A stretch of 64,000 nt of DNA, from NCBI GenBank assembly GCA_963796125.1, contig CAWCKM010000059.1:28310-92309 (forward strand). Reading direction: 5' to 3'. How positions within the stretch are numbered: the first letter of the stretch is position 1; each line of letters begins with the position of its first letter. The notes beneath the pieces are model-generated. The model worked only from the letters and a program-made list of their open reading frames with translations, made no database searches and was not told where the DNA came from. Positions 54,533-64,000 of the stretch are shown in pieces. Source of the DNA: DASPRG01 sp963796125 (lineage in GTDB: Bacteria > Nitrospirota > Thermodesulfovibrionia > Thermodesulfovibrionales > SM23-35). The translations under genes and the position numbers were made by a program.

Positions 54533-55689
54533 GCATGGATATTATTGCACTTTTGAAAAAGGCCGCTGAAAGCAATGCCTCAGACCTCCATATCAAAGTC
54601 GGATCTCCTCCGGTACTGAGAATCGACGGAGAACTTACTCCCCTTATATCAGAGAAAAGGGTCAGCCCGGAAGATGTTTTGAAGGTTGTCTACTCTGTTT
54701 TGACGAATGAACAGAAGGATTCATTCAAAAGAGAGAAAGACATTGATTTTGCCTATGGCGTTCCCGGAGTTGGAAGGTTTCGGTGTAATGTCTTTGTACA
54801 GAGAGGGTCATTGGGAATCGTCTTCAGAGTCATCCCGACAAAGATACCAACGGTTGAGGAATTGCACCTCCCGGATGTCATTAAGAAGATAGCAATGGAA
54901 CCGAGGGGGCTGATTCTTGTCACAGGAACAACCGGAAGCGGAAAAACAACTACTCTTGCTGCGATGATAGACCTTATCAATTCAAACAGAACAGCACACA
55001 TCTTAACCATTGAGGATCCGATAGAGTACACCCATAGAGATAAAAGGAGCATTGTCAACCAGCGTGAGATAGGAAGTGATGCCGAGTCTTTCAGCAAAGC
55101 GTTGCGCCAGGCCCTCAGACAGGATCCTGATGTCATACTCGTCGGAGAGATGCGTGACTTCGAGACGATACAGACAGCGCTCATTGCTGCTGAAACGGGT
55201 CATCTTGTTTTAAGTACACTGCATACAACAGATGCAACCGAGACCGTTAACAGAATCATTGCCGTATTCCCTCCCTACCAGCATAAACAGGTAAGAATTC
55301 AGCTTGCATCGGTCCTGAAGGCTGTCATATCGATGAGGCTTCTGCCCAAGGCAGATGGAAACGGAAGGGTCCCTGCTATTGAGGTTCTTGTTGCTACAAC
55401 GACGATAAAAGATTGTATCCTTGAACCGGAAAAAACAAAATTAATACCTGATGTTATTGCACAGGGAGCACTCCATTATAACATGCAGACCTTTGACCAA
55501 TCCCTCCTCAGCCTCTTTAAAGAAGGACTCATAACCTATGAAGAGGCACTGAGGATGGCAACAAATCCTGATGACTTTGCCCTCAGGACAAAAGGTATTG
55601 AGTCAACAAGCGATCTTACCATGGGAATGGGAGATCAACCCATGCCGCAGGTCGAAAATAAGACGAAAATTGATAAGCATAGAAGATAA
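54529..55689 (+). CDS. pilT: PilT-family retraction ATPase of the type IV pilus
   Basis: The protein is 386 residues. The N-terminal ASDLHIKVGSPPVLRIDGEL is typical. Walker A is TGTTGSGKTTTLA, the Asp box has ILTIEDPIEYTH, Walker B has DPDVILVGEMRD, and the His box is HLVLSTLHTTDA. A C-terminal AIRAM-like region is not evident. It powers pilus retraction in the cytoplasm. The start overlaps the recA stop by 4 bases (ATGA). No other pilus genes occur in the window. Confidence 0.92.
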   Translation: MSMDIIALLKKAAESNASDLHIKVGSPPVLRIDGELTPLISEKRVSPEDVLKVVYSVLTNEQKDSFKREKDIDFAYGVPGVGRFRCNVFVQRGSLGIVFRVIPTKIPTVEELHLPDVIKKIAMEPRGLILVTGTTGSGKTTTLAAMIDLINSNRTAHILTIEDPIEYTHRDKRSIVNQREIGSDAESFSKALRQALRQDPDVILVGEMRDFETIQTALIAAETGHLVLSTLHTTDATETVNRIIAVFPPYQHKQVRIQLASVLKAVISMRLLPKADGNGRVPAIEVLVATTTIKDCILEPEKTKLIPDVIAQGALHYNMQTFDQSLLSLFKEGLITYEEALRMATNPDDFALRTKGIESTSDLTMGMGDQPMPQVENKTKIDKHRR

Positions 55690-56137
55690 GGCAAGGCGGT
55701 ATGCTGTAAGGCTTCTGAGTTATAGAGGGAGAAGTGTGAGAGAACTGGAGGACAGGCTCAAAAGAAAAGGGTTTTCTGATGATGTGGTTACTTCTACAAT
55801 CTGGCATCTTCAGCATGCAGGTCTCCTTGATGATGTTGTGCTGGCTGATGCTCTGAAAAGAGAGGCTATAACAACGAAATTTATGAGTCAATATGGTGCA
55901 AAAAAATTCATGCTTGCACGTGGTATATCCAGGGAGATTGTTGATTCGATATTCAGAGATGATGAAACTGAGGATTTCAAAAATGCAAAAAGACTTGTAG
56001 ATAAGAAAATGAAAATCATCGAGATTCTTCCCGCAGAGAAAATAAAGAGAAGACTTTCTCATCTCCTTCTCAGGAAGGGGTATTCCTTTGAAACCATTCA
56101 GTCCGTGTTAAAACAAATAAACGTTAAGGAGGTTTAA
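55670..56137 (+). CDS. recX: RecX, RecA regulator
   Basis: RecX three-helix repeats: ARRYAVRLLSYRGRSVRELE, LKRKGFSDDVVTSTIWHLQH, SQYGAKKFMLARGISREIVD and RKGYSFETIQSVLKQI. I place the start at the TTG at 55670 (ISIEDKARRYAV), which overlaps the end of pilT by 20 bases. Longer starts would translate far into pilT in another frame. RecX caps RecA filaments. It is usually next to recA; here pilT intervenes. Confidence 0.85.
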   Translation: MISIEDKARRYAVRLLSYRGRSVRELEDRLKRKGFSDDVVTSTIWHLQHAGLLDDVVLADALKREAITTKFMSQYGAKKFMLARGISREIVDSIFRDDETEDFKNAKRLVDKKMKIIEILPAEKIKRRLSHLLLRKGYSFETIQSVLKQINVKEV

Positions 56138-56138
56138 C

Positions 56139-56460
56139 ATGAAGAAAGTGATTTTCCTGGTTTTGATTCTGATCATTACTTTTAGGGGTGGGGTGCACTA
56201 AGGCGGTACGTTACTCTGAGGATGAGATAAAGACTTTTTCTCCTGAGATGCAGGAGAATATACGAAAGGGGCAGGTTGTGCTCGGTATGAGTCCTCAGGA
56301 AGTGAGATACGCATGGGGGTCACCCGATTCCGTCAGAATCCTTGAGCCTTATGATGGAAAGCAATTGGAAGAATGGATTTATTCTACTTTGCCAGTTTAC
56401 GGGACAAGGCTTCTTTTATTTTATGATGGCAGGTTACTTTATATCAGGGGTAGTTTCTAA
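56139..56460 (+). CDS. Small lipoprotein, BamE/SmpA-like (frameshifted)
   Basis: ATG 56139 follows AAGGAGGT. Signal peptide MKKVIFLVLILIITF; a missing or extra base near 56183 puts the lipobox (LGVGC) and the mature part in another frame. The mature part is VVLGMSPQEVRYAWGSPDSV, EEWIYSTLPV and LLLFYDGRLLYIRG, with the pattern of small BamE-like domains (G.....V...WG.P). It would be a membrane lipoprotein of about 105 residues. Exact role unknown. Confidence 0.65.
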
Positions 56461-56608
56461 GACTTTACCCGCGGGAAAATTGTATGTTATTAATCTTCAA
56501 AGATCATGAAAGTTGTTTAAGTTTTTCTCCCTATCATATCCCCACCTTTAGGGCAAAGGGGGGAGAGCTGGGTTGAACTATATACAATCATCGGAACAGA
56601 GATTCAAT

Positions 56609-59231
56609 ATGAATAGTTCAGAGATAAGGAGCGCCTTTATTGAATATTTTCAATCCAAAGGACATACAATAGTCCAGAGCGCTCCTCTTATCCCAAGACA
56701 TGACCCTACCCTCCTTTTTGTCAATGCAGGGATGGTCCAGTTTAAGACATTTTTTCTCGGGCAAGAGAAGAGTCCATACAACCGTGCTGTTTCATGTCAG
56801 AAATGCCTGCGGGCCGGCGGGAAACATAGCGACCTCGAGAATGTGGGACATACTGCAAGGCACCATACCTTTTTTGAGATGCTCGGCAATTTTTCCTTTG
56901 GTGATTACTTTAAAAAAGAAGCCATCCTCTTTGGATGGGAGCTTCTGACAGAGTGGTTCAATCTGCCTAAGGAAAGGCTGTGGGTCTCAGTCTATCAGGA
57001 GGATGATGAGGCTGCACGACTCTGGTCTGATCTTGTCGGAATTCCGGAGGAGAGGATAGTACGTCTTGGCGCCCGTGATAACTTCTGGCAGATGGCAGAT
57101 ACAGGCCCTTGCGGTCCTTGCTCCGAGATAATCATAGACCAGGGCAGCACTGTGGGATGTGGCAAGTCTACGTGTGCTGTCGGGTGCGACTGCGACAGGT
57201 TTCTTGAGCTGTGGAACCTTGTGTTTATGCAATTTAACAGAGATGCATCAGGAGAGTTGACTACGCTGCCAAAGCCGAGTATCGATACAGGGATGGGACT
57301 TGAGAGGATTTCTGCAGTACTCCAAGGCAAGTTAAATAATTTTGATACAGACATATTTATGCCAATTATATCTGCGATAGTCTCTTCTGCAAAAGTTGAC
57401 TATGGGAAAAGCAGAGAAACAGATGCCTCGATCAGAGTTATAGCAGACCATATGCGGTCTATCGTCTTTCTCATCTCTGAAGGACTGATGCCCTCAAATG
57501 AAGGGAGAGGGTATGTTTTGAGGAGAATAATCCGCAGGGCATCGAGACATTCACGACTTCTGAATATGCACGAACCGTTCCTTTATACTCTTATTGGTGC
57601 TGTTATTGATGTCATGGGGAATGCCTATCCTGAGATTGTCGATGAACGAGAGAGAACAGAAAAGCTTCTGAAGATTGAAGAAGAAAGGTTTGCGAGAACG
57701 ATCGAGATGGGGATGGCAATCTTTGACGAGAGTTTATTGAGGGTAAAGAAAGGCGGTATGGATATTATTCCGGGTGAGGAGGTGTTCAAACTTTATGATA
57801 CCTATGGATTTCCTCTTGATCTTGCACGTGATATTGCAATGGATGCCGGACTGAGGATTGATGAAGAGGCTTTTCACAAGGAAATGGAAATACAGAGAGA
57901 AAGAGCGCGGGCATCATGGGTTGGAGAAGATGAAGCTGTTGCTTCTATTTACAGGGAGTTAATCTCTGAGATAGGGAAGACAGAGTTCATTGGCTATGAA
58001 AGCCTCGAATCCGACTCTGTCATAAAAGCTGTTTTAAAGGATGGAAAGTTGATTAAGGAGGCATCTGAAGGAGAGGAAGTAGAGGTATTTCTTGATAAGA
58101 CTCCTTTCTACGGTGAATCAGGTGGCCAGGTTGGTGATACAGGCAATATAACAGGAGAGCATTTCAAAGCAACCGTTATCGATACCAGAAAACCTCTCGA
58201 TAGTTTCCACTCACATATCACAAGAATCAAGAAAGGCAACCTTCGGGTATGGGATAAAGTAAAGTGCCGGGTTGATGCTGAAAAAAGAAAGGCAACAATG
58301 AGGAATCATACAGCAACTCATCTTCTGCATTCAGCACTCAGGTCTGTCCTTGGGGACCATCTGAAACAGGCAGGGTCCCTTAGTTTCACCTGAGAAACTT
58401 CGCTTTGATTTTACCCATTTTTCCGCACTTGAAGAAAAAGAGATACAGGCTGTTGAAACCCTGGTCAATGAAAAGATATTAGAAGATCTTCCCGTTGTGA
58501 CATCAGTAGTGGATATTAAAGAGGCTGTTGAATCAGGAGCAATCGCCCTCTTCGGAGAAAAATACGGAAAAACAGTACGTGTTGTAAGAGCACCTGGTTT
58601 TACTTCTGAACTTTGTGGAGGTACCCATTGCAGGGCAACCGGCGAAATAGGATTGCTTGTGATCCTCTCAGAAAGCAGTGTTGCATCAGGCATTCGGAGA
58701 ATAGAGGCATTAACAGGAAATACAGCCTTCCTTTTTCTCAACCGAATGAAATCTGAGCTTGATTCCCTCAAGGCAATTTTGAAGACAGATACACCGGTGG
58801 AGAGAGTAGAAAAGCTTGTCAAACATATAAAATCCCTTGAAAAGGATATTCAAAAGCTGAAAACCGGTTCAAGGGATGTCATATCAGAGGCGCTGAAAGA
58901 AGTAAAAGAACTGGGTGGAGTAAAGGTTATTAAAGTCAGGCACGATGGTCTTAATCTGGAAGAACTGCGTAACTTGGCCGATAATATAAAAGATAGGCTC
59001 CGGTCAGGTATTATTGTTCTCTCATCAGTTTCTGACGGTAAGGCTGCCATTGTCTGTATGGTGACAAAGGACCTGAGCGATAGGTTTCATGCAGGGGAGA
59101 TCATTAAAAAGATATCAAAAATTGCAGGTGGAAGCGGCGGTGGAAAACCGGACATGGCTCAGGGCGGTACAAAGGAGATCGAAAAACTCGACGAAGCACT
59201 CGAAACAGTTTATGAGATGGTAAAAAAATAA
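56609..59231 (+). CDS. alaS: Alanyl-tRNA synthetase (one frameshift)
   Basis: The start is ATG 56609 (MNSSEIRSAFIEYFQSKGHT); a TTG 12 codons upstream is in frame but lies outside the family. Class II motifs are HDPTLLFVNAGMVQFK, RHHTFFEMLGNFSFGDYFKK and DTGMGLERI. The editing domain has HTATHLLHSALR; one extra A near 58382 (CCCTTAGTTTC) then breaks the frame, and the other frame continues with CGGTHCRATGEIG and the C-Ala domain (GGSGGGKPDMAQGG). It charges tRNA-Ala and clears Ser/Gly mischarging. A functional cell needs this gene, so the break is probably a sequence error. Confidence 0.94.
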
Positions 59232-59245
59232 TTCATAAATTTTAC

Positions 59246-59269
59246 ACCCTGCGGTCTCTGCCGCAGGGT
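59246..59269. terminator. Hairpin between convergent alaS and peptidase genes
   Basis: ACCCTGCGG (59246-59254) pairs perfectly with CCGCAGGGT (59261-59269) around TCTCTG. The following T-tract is weak (TTCTTC). It may end both convergent transcripts. Confidence 0.6.
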
Positions 59270-59277
59270 TCTTCGAC

Positions 59278-61507
59278 TTACTGTTTTCTCACACTAATAG
59301 AAGCGCTTCCAGTATTCGGGGTCGGTGCTTTATCTGTAGCTTGTACCATGATGGTATGAGTTCCTGAAGAAACCTTATTTACATTCCATTTGTACTGACA
59401 CACAGTCATGTTTAAACAGGTCTTCAGCAAGGTATTGTCCACATACATATTCATGCGGTTTATTCCACTTTCATCACTTGCTTTAGCAGAAATAGAAACT
59501 GTGCCTTTCTTAGGCAGTGTTGAACCATCCAGGGGTGAAATAACTGTTACTGTAGGAGGCGTAATATCGGGTAACTTTACTTCATAGATTGCAGAAGCTG
59601 ATGCGGAGTAGCCCTGATCTGCTGTATTTAAAGCGGTTTCTGTAAAAGTATAGGAACCTGAAGAAATAGAAGAACCTGATGTGATCAAAAGAGTCCTTGT
59701 AACGGTGGCGCCCGGAGATAACGTTTCGCTCAGCGATGCGGTTGATTGTGATAGTCCGCCAGGAAGTGATGGATTGATAGTAAATACGGAGGCAGCACAA
59801 CCCGAGTTGTCATTATTCGTCAAGGTAAGGGTATAGGTTAGTGTTTGACCTGGAGATCCTGCTTGGATTGCTGGAGAAAGTGATAATGCCGGATCAGAAC
59901 GAATACACGGTGGAGGTCCGAAATCAATAGTTACTGTGGCAAAGCTGCTTGATACACCTGTTGTGGATATGGTGATGCCTTTTACAGGATCTTCAAATGT
60001 CTTGTTGACTATAAGGGGAGCATCACTGAAAGATGTGGTTTCTGAGGCAGTGTCAATGAGAAGGGATTGGCTAATAGTACTGTAAGGGGGAGCAAGTCGT
60101 ATTGAAACCCCGTTGACTACAGAAGCGGTAGAGCCAAAATTGTCAAAGCCATAAGGCTGGCGGTATTCAAGATAATAGTATTGTGTAACATTTCCACTGC
60201 CATCTTTTTCTTTCGGAATTCTCAAGACCTGGACATCAGAAGTTATCCATTCGATTGGAGCGATAGTATAAGAACCATCTGTTGATACAGTTTGTGTATT
60301 TACTACATCCAGATATCCTAATCTACCCTTCTGAAAGTTATTGAAATGGTTCGTTGAGCTTCCCATTATGTCGAAGGGGTCTCCATATTCGCTGCTTGTA
60401 CAATTATTACTGATAGGTACCCTGATATTATTCGCATCAACACAACTATAGGAACTTGAATGATGTGCGCCGAAATTATGTCCCATCTCATGGGCAACAA
60501 CCCTCAGAGCATAACTTCCATTAACCCAGGATGATGCTGGTGAGCCACCAATGCTGCCCAGTCCCCACCAGCTACACGCGGATGTCTGAGGAAAAGCATA
60601 GACGATGACATTATACCCGGTTGTACTGAAACTATCTGCTGCAGCTGCTGTTCTTGCTGCTGATGCCCATGCTGAGTAATCACACGAGGTATTTTCATGC
60701 GGGATTGTATACCAGCCGTATATATCACCATCAATCCTCAATTTTCCCTCCAGGCCAACCTTGTTGAAAGAAGTCTCCTGGTAAAAGGCATTTGCAGAAT
60801 TTGAAGCAGTGAAGGTTACCTGTCTGGCGTGCTCCTGTGTATACGGTTGTGAGGTGTCATTCTGGAAGTTAAATAGAATTACTCCAACCTTCTTCATGGT
60901 TACTGCTGGTGCACTTTCAATCCCTGAGAGGACTTCAACGTCCGAAGATTTGAGTGCTATGTGTTCATTTAACTTTACTACCACGAATTTTGATCCTGTA
61001 ATGAGAGAGGATGTTAGGTCTTCCTCCTGCGATGTGAAGTGTATATTGTTTTTTATCCGTCGTTGTGATCAGATAATCTTCCCATGAGGTTTGTTTATCA
61101 AAGTTATCAAAATGTAAGATTTCTACTTCTCCCTCAAGGGTGACTTCCTCTTCAAGGTAACCTTGAGCTTCTGCGGGAAGATGCATCAGGATTTTAGGTG
61201 GCAGCGCAACATCTAAAACAACGTCAGGATGTTTTTTTATTATGTTAAGAAGTGCCCTGTTTCGTTTCTGAGCTACCAATGTTAATTGCTCGACTACCTC
61301 TGATTTTGCCTGAGGTGCTGCCCTGCGAAAATCATTTGCTAACCTCAGCAATTCTGATGTCAGCGGTTTTACTTTCTGGAGTGAAGTCTGGATAATGATA
61401 TCGTCTTTCTCACCTCCCCATGAACAGGTTGTCCATGATAAGCAGAAAGCTAACAGTGCAACAATAACTGATAAAAATACTACGCCCTTGCCCTGTTTGC
61501 TCTTCAT
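59278..61507 (-). CDS. Secreted M11/gametolysin-like zinc metallopeptidase (frameshifted)
   Basis: The start is ATG 61507, with a signal peptide (KGVVFLSVIVALLAFCLSW). A prodomain of about 150 residues follows, then a break near 60980 (SKV to KLNEHIALKSSD). The catalytic domain has HEMGHNFGAHH, a full HExxHxxGxxH zinc site, and a Met-turn (DIMGSSTNHF). The C-terminus has a CARDB/DUF11-like module (GQTLTYTLTLTNND) and an Ig-like module (TVTVISPLDGSTLPKKGTVS), probably for surface or substrate binding. The substrate is unknown. It could act with the modular surface protein at 1-12 kb, but that is speculation. Confidence 0.78.
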
Positions 61508-61739
61508 AGGTTCCCTCCTCTGAAATGCAGGTCTCTTTTGAGACTACATCTGACGATACAAAAGAGGATGGGAATTTCATGTAATGTACATCACAGAAAA
61601 GGGTGGCTATAGACTGGAGATAGAGTAAAAATATGCTTTTGACGGCATGGGAATGACTACACTCGTTTTCTTACAATAACAAGGTCTTTGGCTGAAAGAC
61701 AGGCTGTCAATGCCGTTGTTATTAAAGGTGCAACATGAC

Positions 61740-62153
61740 CTATCGGAATAAGTCGATACCGAATTTTTTTTCAGATTCCTGCTCGCCGCTTTTTCCCCCA
61801 GCTTTCTCTGCGTAATTGGTCATGCCTGTTATATCAATTACTACTACAGGGTCATTTCCAACAACCCAGGCATCATGTCCTGAAGGAAGTACCGACACGT
61901 CACCTGGACCGAACTCTTCTTCTGTACCATCATCCATTCTTACCCTCAATTGTCCGGAGACATGGTACTGAGTATGCGGGGCCTTGCAACTTTGAGTTTT
62001 TACGATCGGCTTCAATGATGTTGACCATTTCCATCCAGGCTCAAAAGTGCCCCTGCCAAACGTGATGCCTCCGATCGTAACAAGTTCAACCTTCCCTTTT
62101 GGGAAGATGCGTATTTCATCCGGCGAGTTCAGACTTTTTTTCTCCAATGGCAT
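61740..62153 (-). CDS. Cupin-domain protein
   Basis: The protein is 137 residues. The cupin core is GITFGRGTFEPGWKWSTSLK, HTQYHVSGQLRVRMDDGTEE and FGPGDVSVLPSGHDAWVVGN. Only one or two of the usual metal His residues are seen (HTQYHV), and the second motif has GHDAW. It stands alone with about 230 bases on its 5' side. Likely a small enzyme or ligand-binding protein of unknown substrate. Confidence 0.78.
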   Translation of the reverse strand: MPLEKKSLNSPDEIRIFPKGKVELVTIGGITFGRGTFEPGWKWSTSLKPIVKTQSCKAPHTQYHVSGQLRVRMDDGTEEEFGPGDVSVLPSGHDAWVVGNDPVVVIDITGMTNYAEKAGGKSGEQESEKKFGIDLFR

Positions 62154-62272
62154 TTTTTACCCCCCTATCTGATATCTTCCTTAAAATGATAGCATATTCT
62201 TTGATTTTTCCATTGCTTAGAGCGGATTACATTTTGGTGGATGGAATATTGTAGGGATGCGAAAATCAACTT

Positions 62273-62394
62273 TTATAACAGTTTCTTGAAATCATCAATA
62301 CTAAGACCTGCATCTCTCACGATACCAGCCATTGTAAAAGCATCAACTTGGATTTACTCTCGGGATAGTCGATAATCCGTTCTCCGTTGGGCAT
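62273..62394 (-). pseudogene. HicA toxin remnant
   Basis: The start is ATG 62394, 3 bases after the HicB stop. The sequence reads MPNGERIIDYPESKSK and, after a frame shift, VDAFTMAGIVRDAGLSIDDF then KKLL and stop at 62273. The last 20 residues match the HicA C-terminus (T.A.ILR.AGLS.E.F...L). The central dsRBD-like fold with its catalytic His (GSHH region) is missing, so the toxin cannot be active. Confidence 0.55.
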
Positions 62395-62396
62395 AA

Positions 62397-62591
62397 TTAT
62401 CCTACTTCTACATAGCGAGACTCCTTGTCTTTGGTAAGTTCCTCGACGGTTTCCAAATATGCCTGTAAAGCATCTTTGATATTTTCTAAAGCTTCTTCTT
62501 CCGTCTTTCCCTGTGACCAGCAACCTGGTAGCCCAGGAACCCAAACAGCATAACCTTCTTCTGTTTTCTTGAGATTTACTTTGTATTTCAT
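62397..62591 (-). CDS. hicB: HicB-family antitoxin
   Basis: The start is ATG 62591 with GGAGGT 7 bases upstream; a TTG four codons earlier is in frame but lies in the ribosome site. The protein is 64 residues: MKYKVNLKKTEEGYAVWVPG, LPGCWSQGKTEEEALENIKD, the full UPF0150/HicB fold. No C-terminal DNA-binding domain is present. It normally neutralises HicA; its toxin partner downstream is a deleted remnant, so HicB appears orphaned. Confidence 0.82.
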   Translation of the reverse strand: MKYKVNLKKTEEGYAVWVPGLPGCWSQGKTEEEALENIKDALQAYLETVEELTKDKESRYVEVG

Positions 62592-62612
62592 ATTAACCTC
62601 CAATATTCTCTT

Positions 62613-62702
62613 TAGCTTTTTTTACGCCCAGATGATTTTTACAGTGGTAAGTATCTTTTTGGCGAAAAGACTGGCATAGTGTTGTTGCTTTATCCCTGCC
62701 AT
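62613..62702 (-). CDS. Possible small ORF with strong ribosome site
   Basis: GAGGAGGT lies 7 bases before ATG 62702. The 29-residue product begins MAGIKQQHYASLFAKKILTT and ends in a basic tail. No family recognised; it lies just upstream of hicB and could be a leader peptide or a relic. Confidence 0.3.
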
Positions 62703-62793
62703 TCCTTTACCTCCTCGATATTACCAATATACCATTTAACTTAGTCTCTGTCAAGACTGCTGTAGCTGCAGAGAAATGTATAATAAAGTAAGG

Positions 62794-63079
62794 ATGCAAA
62801 AAACTGGTGCTGCTACCCTACCCCTTCATTATGGCAAGGCTAACGAGCGCTCAGTCGATATTAGAGCTTATTTATGATAGACCTCCGAGCTACCGTGACC
62901 CTGCACGCTTTAGTTTTGCCCATGGTGGAAAAGATGGAACACCCTTTCCGGTTGATAGAAAGACATATGATAAGACAATTGAGATAATGAAAAATGCTAT
63001 CCAATCAGCAGGGATAGGGAATACCGAAAAAATAGAGACAATAAAGAGACTGAATAAATATTTTCAGTCTGCATTGTGA
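62794..63079 (+). pseudogene. DUF763 gene with large internal deletion
   Basis: ATG 62794 begins MQKTGAATLPLHYGKANERS, the characteristic DUF763 N-terminus. After a frame change near 62860 comes ILELIYDRPPSYRDPARFSF, AHGGKDGTPFPVDRKTYDKT and a helical end, the DUF763 C-terminus. The roughly 250 residues between are missing. DUF763 has no known function. The join is an internal deletion plus frame change. Confidence 0.72.
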
Positions 63080-63339
63080 AAAAGGGAAAACCTTTTCACA
63101 TAGGAATCTATTCCGTACGAGGTTTCTTGATCCCGTTCACTCCCTTCCTGTAGGTCGCATCTGTGATATACTTTTGATAACTGCAGAGTACAACGGGTAA
63201 TGAACAGGCAATATTGATTACCTTTCAAGAAAAGAGGGAACGAAAAAGAGGAAGGTAGAAGCTATCCTTCATCTTCTTTCATATCAAGCATCATATTGAT
63301 ATGCTTGAAATAAAAGCCTTACTAATAGGAGACATAGCC

Positions 63340-63660
63340 ATGATGAAACGGATTGAAGTGTTTAAGGAAGGTAAATTCAGCGAAAAGGGGATGGGGAAGT
63401 TTCTAATTCATGATTCTCCCTATTTCAGGGTAATAAACTTCAATTTTAAGAGTGGTCAGGAATTGGGAATTCATTCCCACGATGTGGATGGGCAGTTAAG
63501 TATTGTGGTGCTTGAAGGGAAGGGAGAATTCTTAGGCAAGGATGGAGCAACACTGCCTGCTAATCCGGGTGATGTTTTGATTTCGGATATACGTGAGCCA
63601 CATGGAGTTCCTGCAAAAAGTGATATGAGGGTAATCGTAACAATCGCTCCACCGGTATAA
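63340..63660 (+). CDS. Cupin-domain protein
   Basis: The protein is 106 residues from ATG 63340, which follows AGGAGAC; an earlier ATG at 63301 lies before the ribosome site. The cupin motif is SGQELGIHSHDVDGQLSIVV, with two His and one Glu nearby (LEGKGEFLGKDG, NPGDVLISDIREPHGV). It probably binds one metal. Function unknown. Confidence 0.8.
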   Translation: MMKRIEVFKEGKFSEKGMGKFLIHDSPYFRVINFNFKSGQELGIHSHDVDGQLSIVVLEGKGEFLGKDGATLPANPGDVLISDIREPHGVPAKSDMRVIVTIAPPV

Positions 63661-64000
63661 AAATATTTTCCGAGGGATTAGGAGAATTTTCTTTGCAGAC
63701 TGTACCAGATCTCTTAACTCTCAGTTAACGCTATATGCTCTTTCTGGTTGTGGTTTAGTGCTTCCTGAACTCCGCACTCAAGCCGTGACATCAGAATAGG
63801 TGAAATACAATCCGAAATCAACAAGGACAAATTTTCCATGGTATGCCCGCTGGGTGCGTAGTATCAGAAGATACCCAGTGCAGCAATTTGCTTCCAATTG
63901 TTTTCTGAGGGTTTTTCTTCCAAAGCAAGTTCATCTGTGTTATATTCTGCTCATGCTTTCGGCAAACACAGGGTGTGTATAATAAATGTTGGATGAAAGG
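63661..64000 (+). other. Region after the cupin gene without a supported gene
   Basis: A 60-codon frame at 63800-63982 has no ribosome site or family. TATAATA near 63975, followed by ATG at 63987, may mark the promoter of a gene that starts at the window edge. Confidence 0.35.

Noticed and set aside
63800..63982. 60-codon frame at the window end
   Set aside because: No ribosome site and unlikely amino-acid composition; the end more likely holds a promoter.

Overview
The window looks like a metagenome-derived or draft bacterial chromosome segment with moderate-to-low G+C. It is most likely from an anaerobic, sulfur-metabolising lineage near Nitrospirota (Thermodesulfovibrionia-like) or Desulfobacterota. 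This is inferred from the gene set: ADP-forming acyl-CoA synthetase beside a DRTGG ATPase, inositol-phosphate/phosphatidylinositol-type genes, YeiH and SulP anion transporters, a TusA-like remnant, a two-CW sensor kinase, MiaB/MtaB and DUF763. No rRNA or other taxonomic marker is present, so the phylum is not proven.

Layout. 1-11.9 kb: the tail of an upstream gene, a decayed lipoprotein, then one very large modular surface protein (zinc phospholipase-C-like domain, CARDB/Ig-like, carboxypeptidase-regulatory, PPC, thrombospondin-3 and PKD modules) broken into at least seven reading-frame pieces. 12-20 kb: small housekeeping and envelope genes (DUF192, HTH-nucleotidyltransferase, Lys/Ala-rich mini-protein, PH-domain membrane protein, HU, RlpA, MiaB, MtaB), a poorly conserved stretch with an inverted repeat and a duplicated gene tail, and tRNA-Gly(CCC). 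20-31 kb: YeiH, then a minus-strand block (PI-synthase-like, Ino1, zinc-ribbon HTH, DRTGG ATPase, acyl-CoA synthetase, RecO, bifunctional nuclease, Era, aspartate aminotransferase).

31-43.5 kb: an anion/sulfur signalling island. SulP carries a coiled-coil insert. A cytidylate-kinase-like/BON/receiver fusion follows, then a TusA-like gene split by an IS4-family element, then a two-CW PAS-PAS histidine kinase and a receiver. Opposite lies a divergently oriented operon of kinase, receiver, degenerate kinase and two receivers. The two full kinases are close paralogues. 43.5-52 kb: a C39 peptidase/TPR/PA2779 secretion set, Alr, TatA, MobA, 6S RNA, RNase Y, YmdB and an ISNCY-type element. 52-59 kb: the osmC-pgpA-thpR-recA-pilT-recX-lipoprotein-alaS run. 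59-64 kb: an M11-like metallopeptidase, two cupins, HicB with a HicA remnant, and an internally deleted DUF763 gene.

Single-base frame breaks occur throughout, including in genes cells cannot do without (alaS, rny, alr, tatA, mobA). Most are probably sequence errors rather than true pseudogenes, so frame-broken genes are annotated across their whole inferred span. Exceptions that look like biology are the IS4 insertion, the DUF763 and HicA deletions, the repeats embedded in recO and alr, and possibly the identical frame break in all four PPC repeats. All domain calls come from reading the translated sequence; no database search was run.
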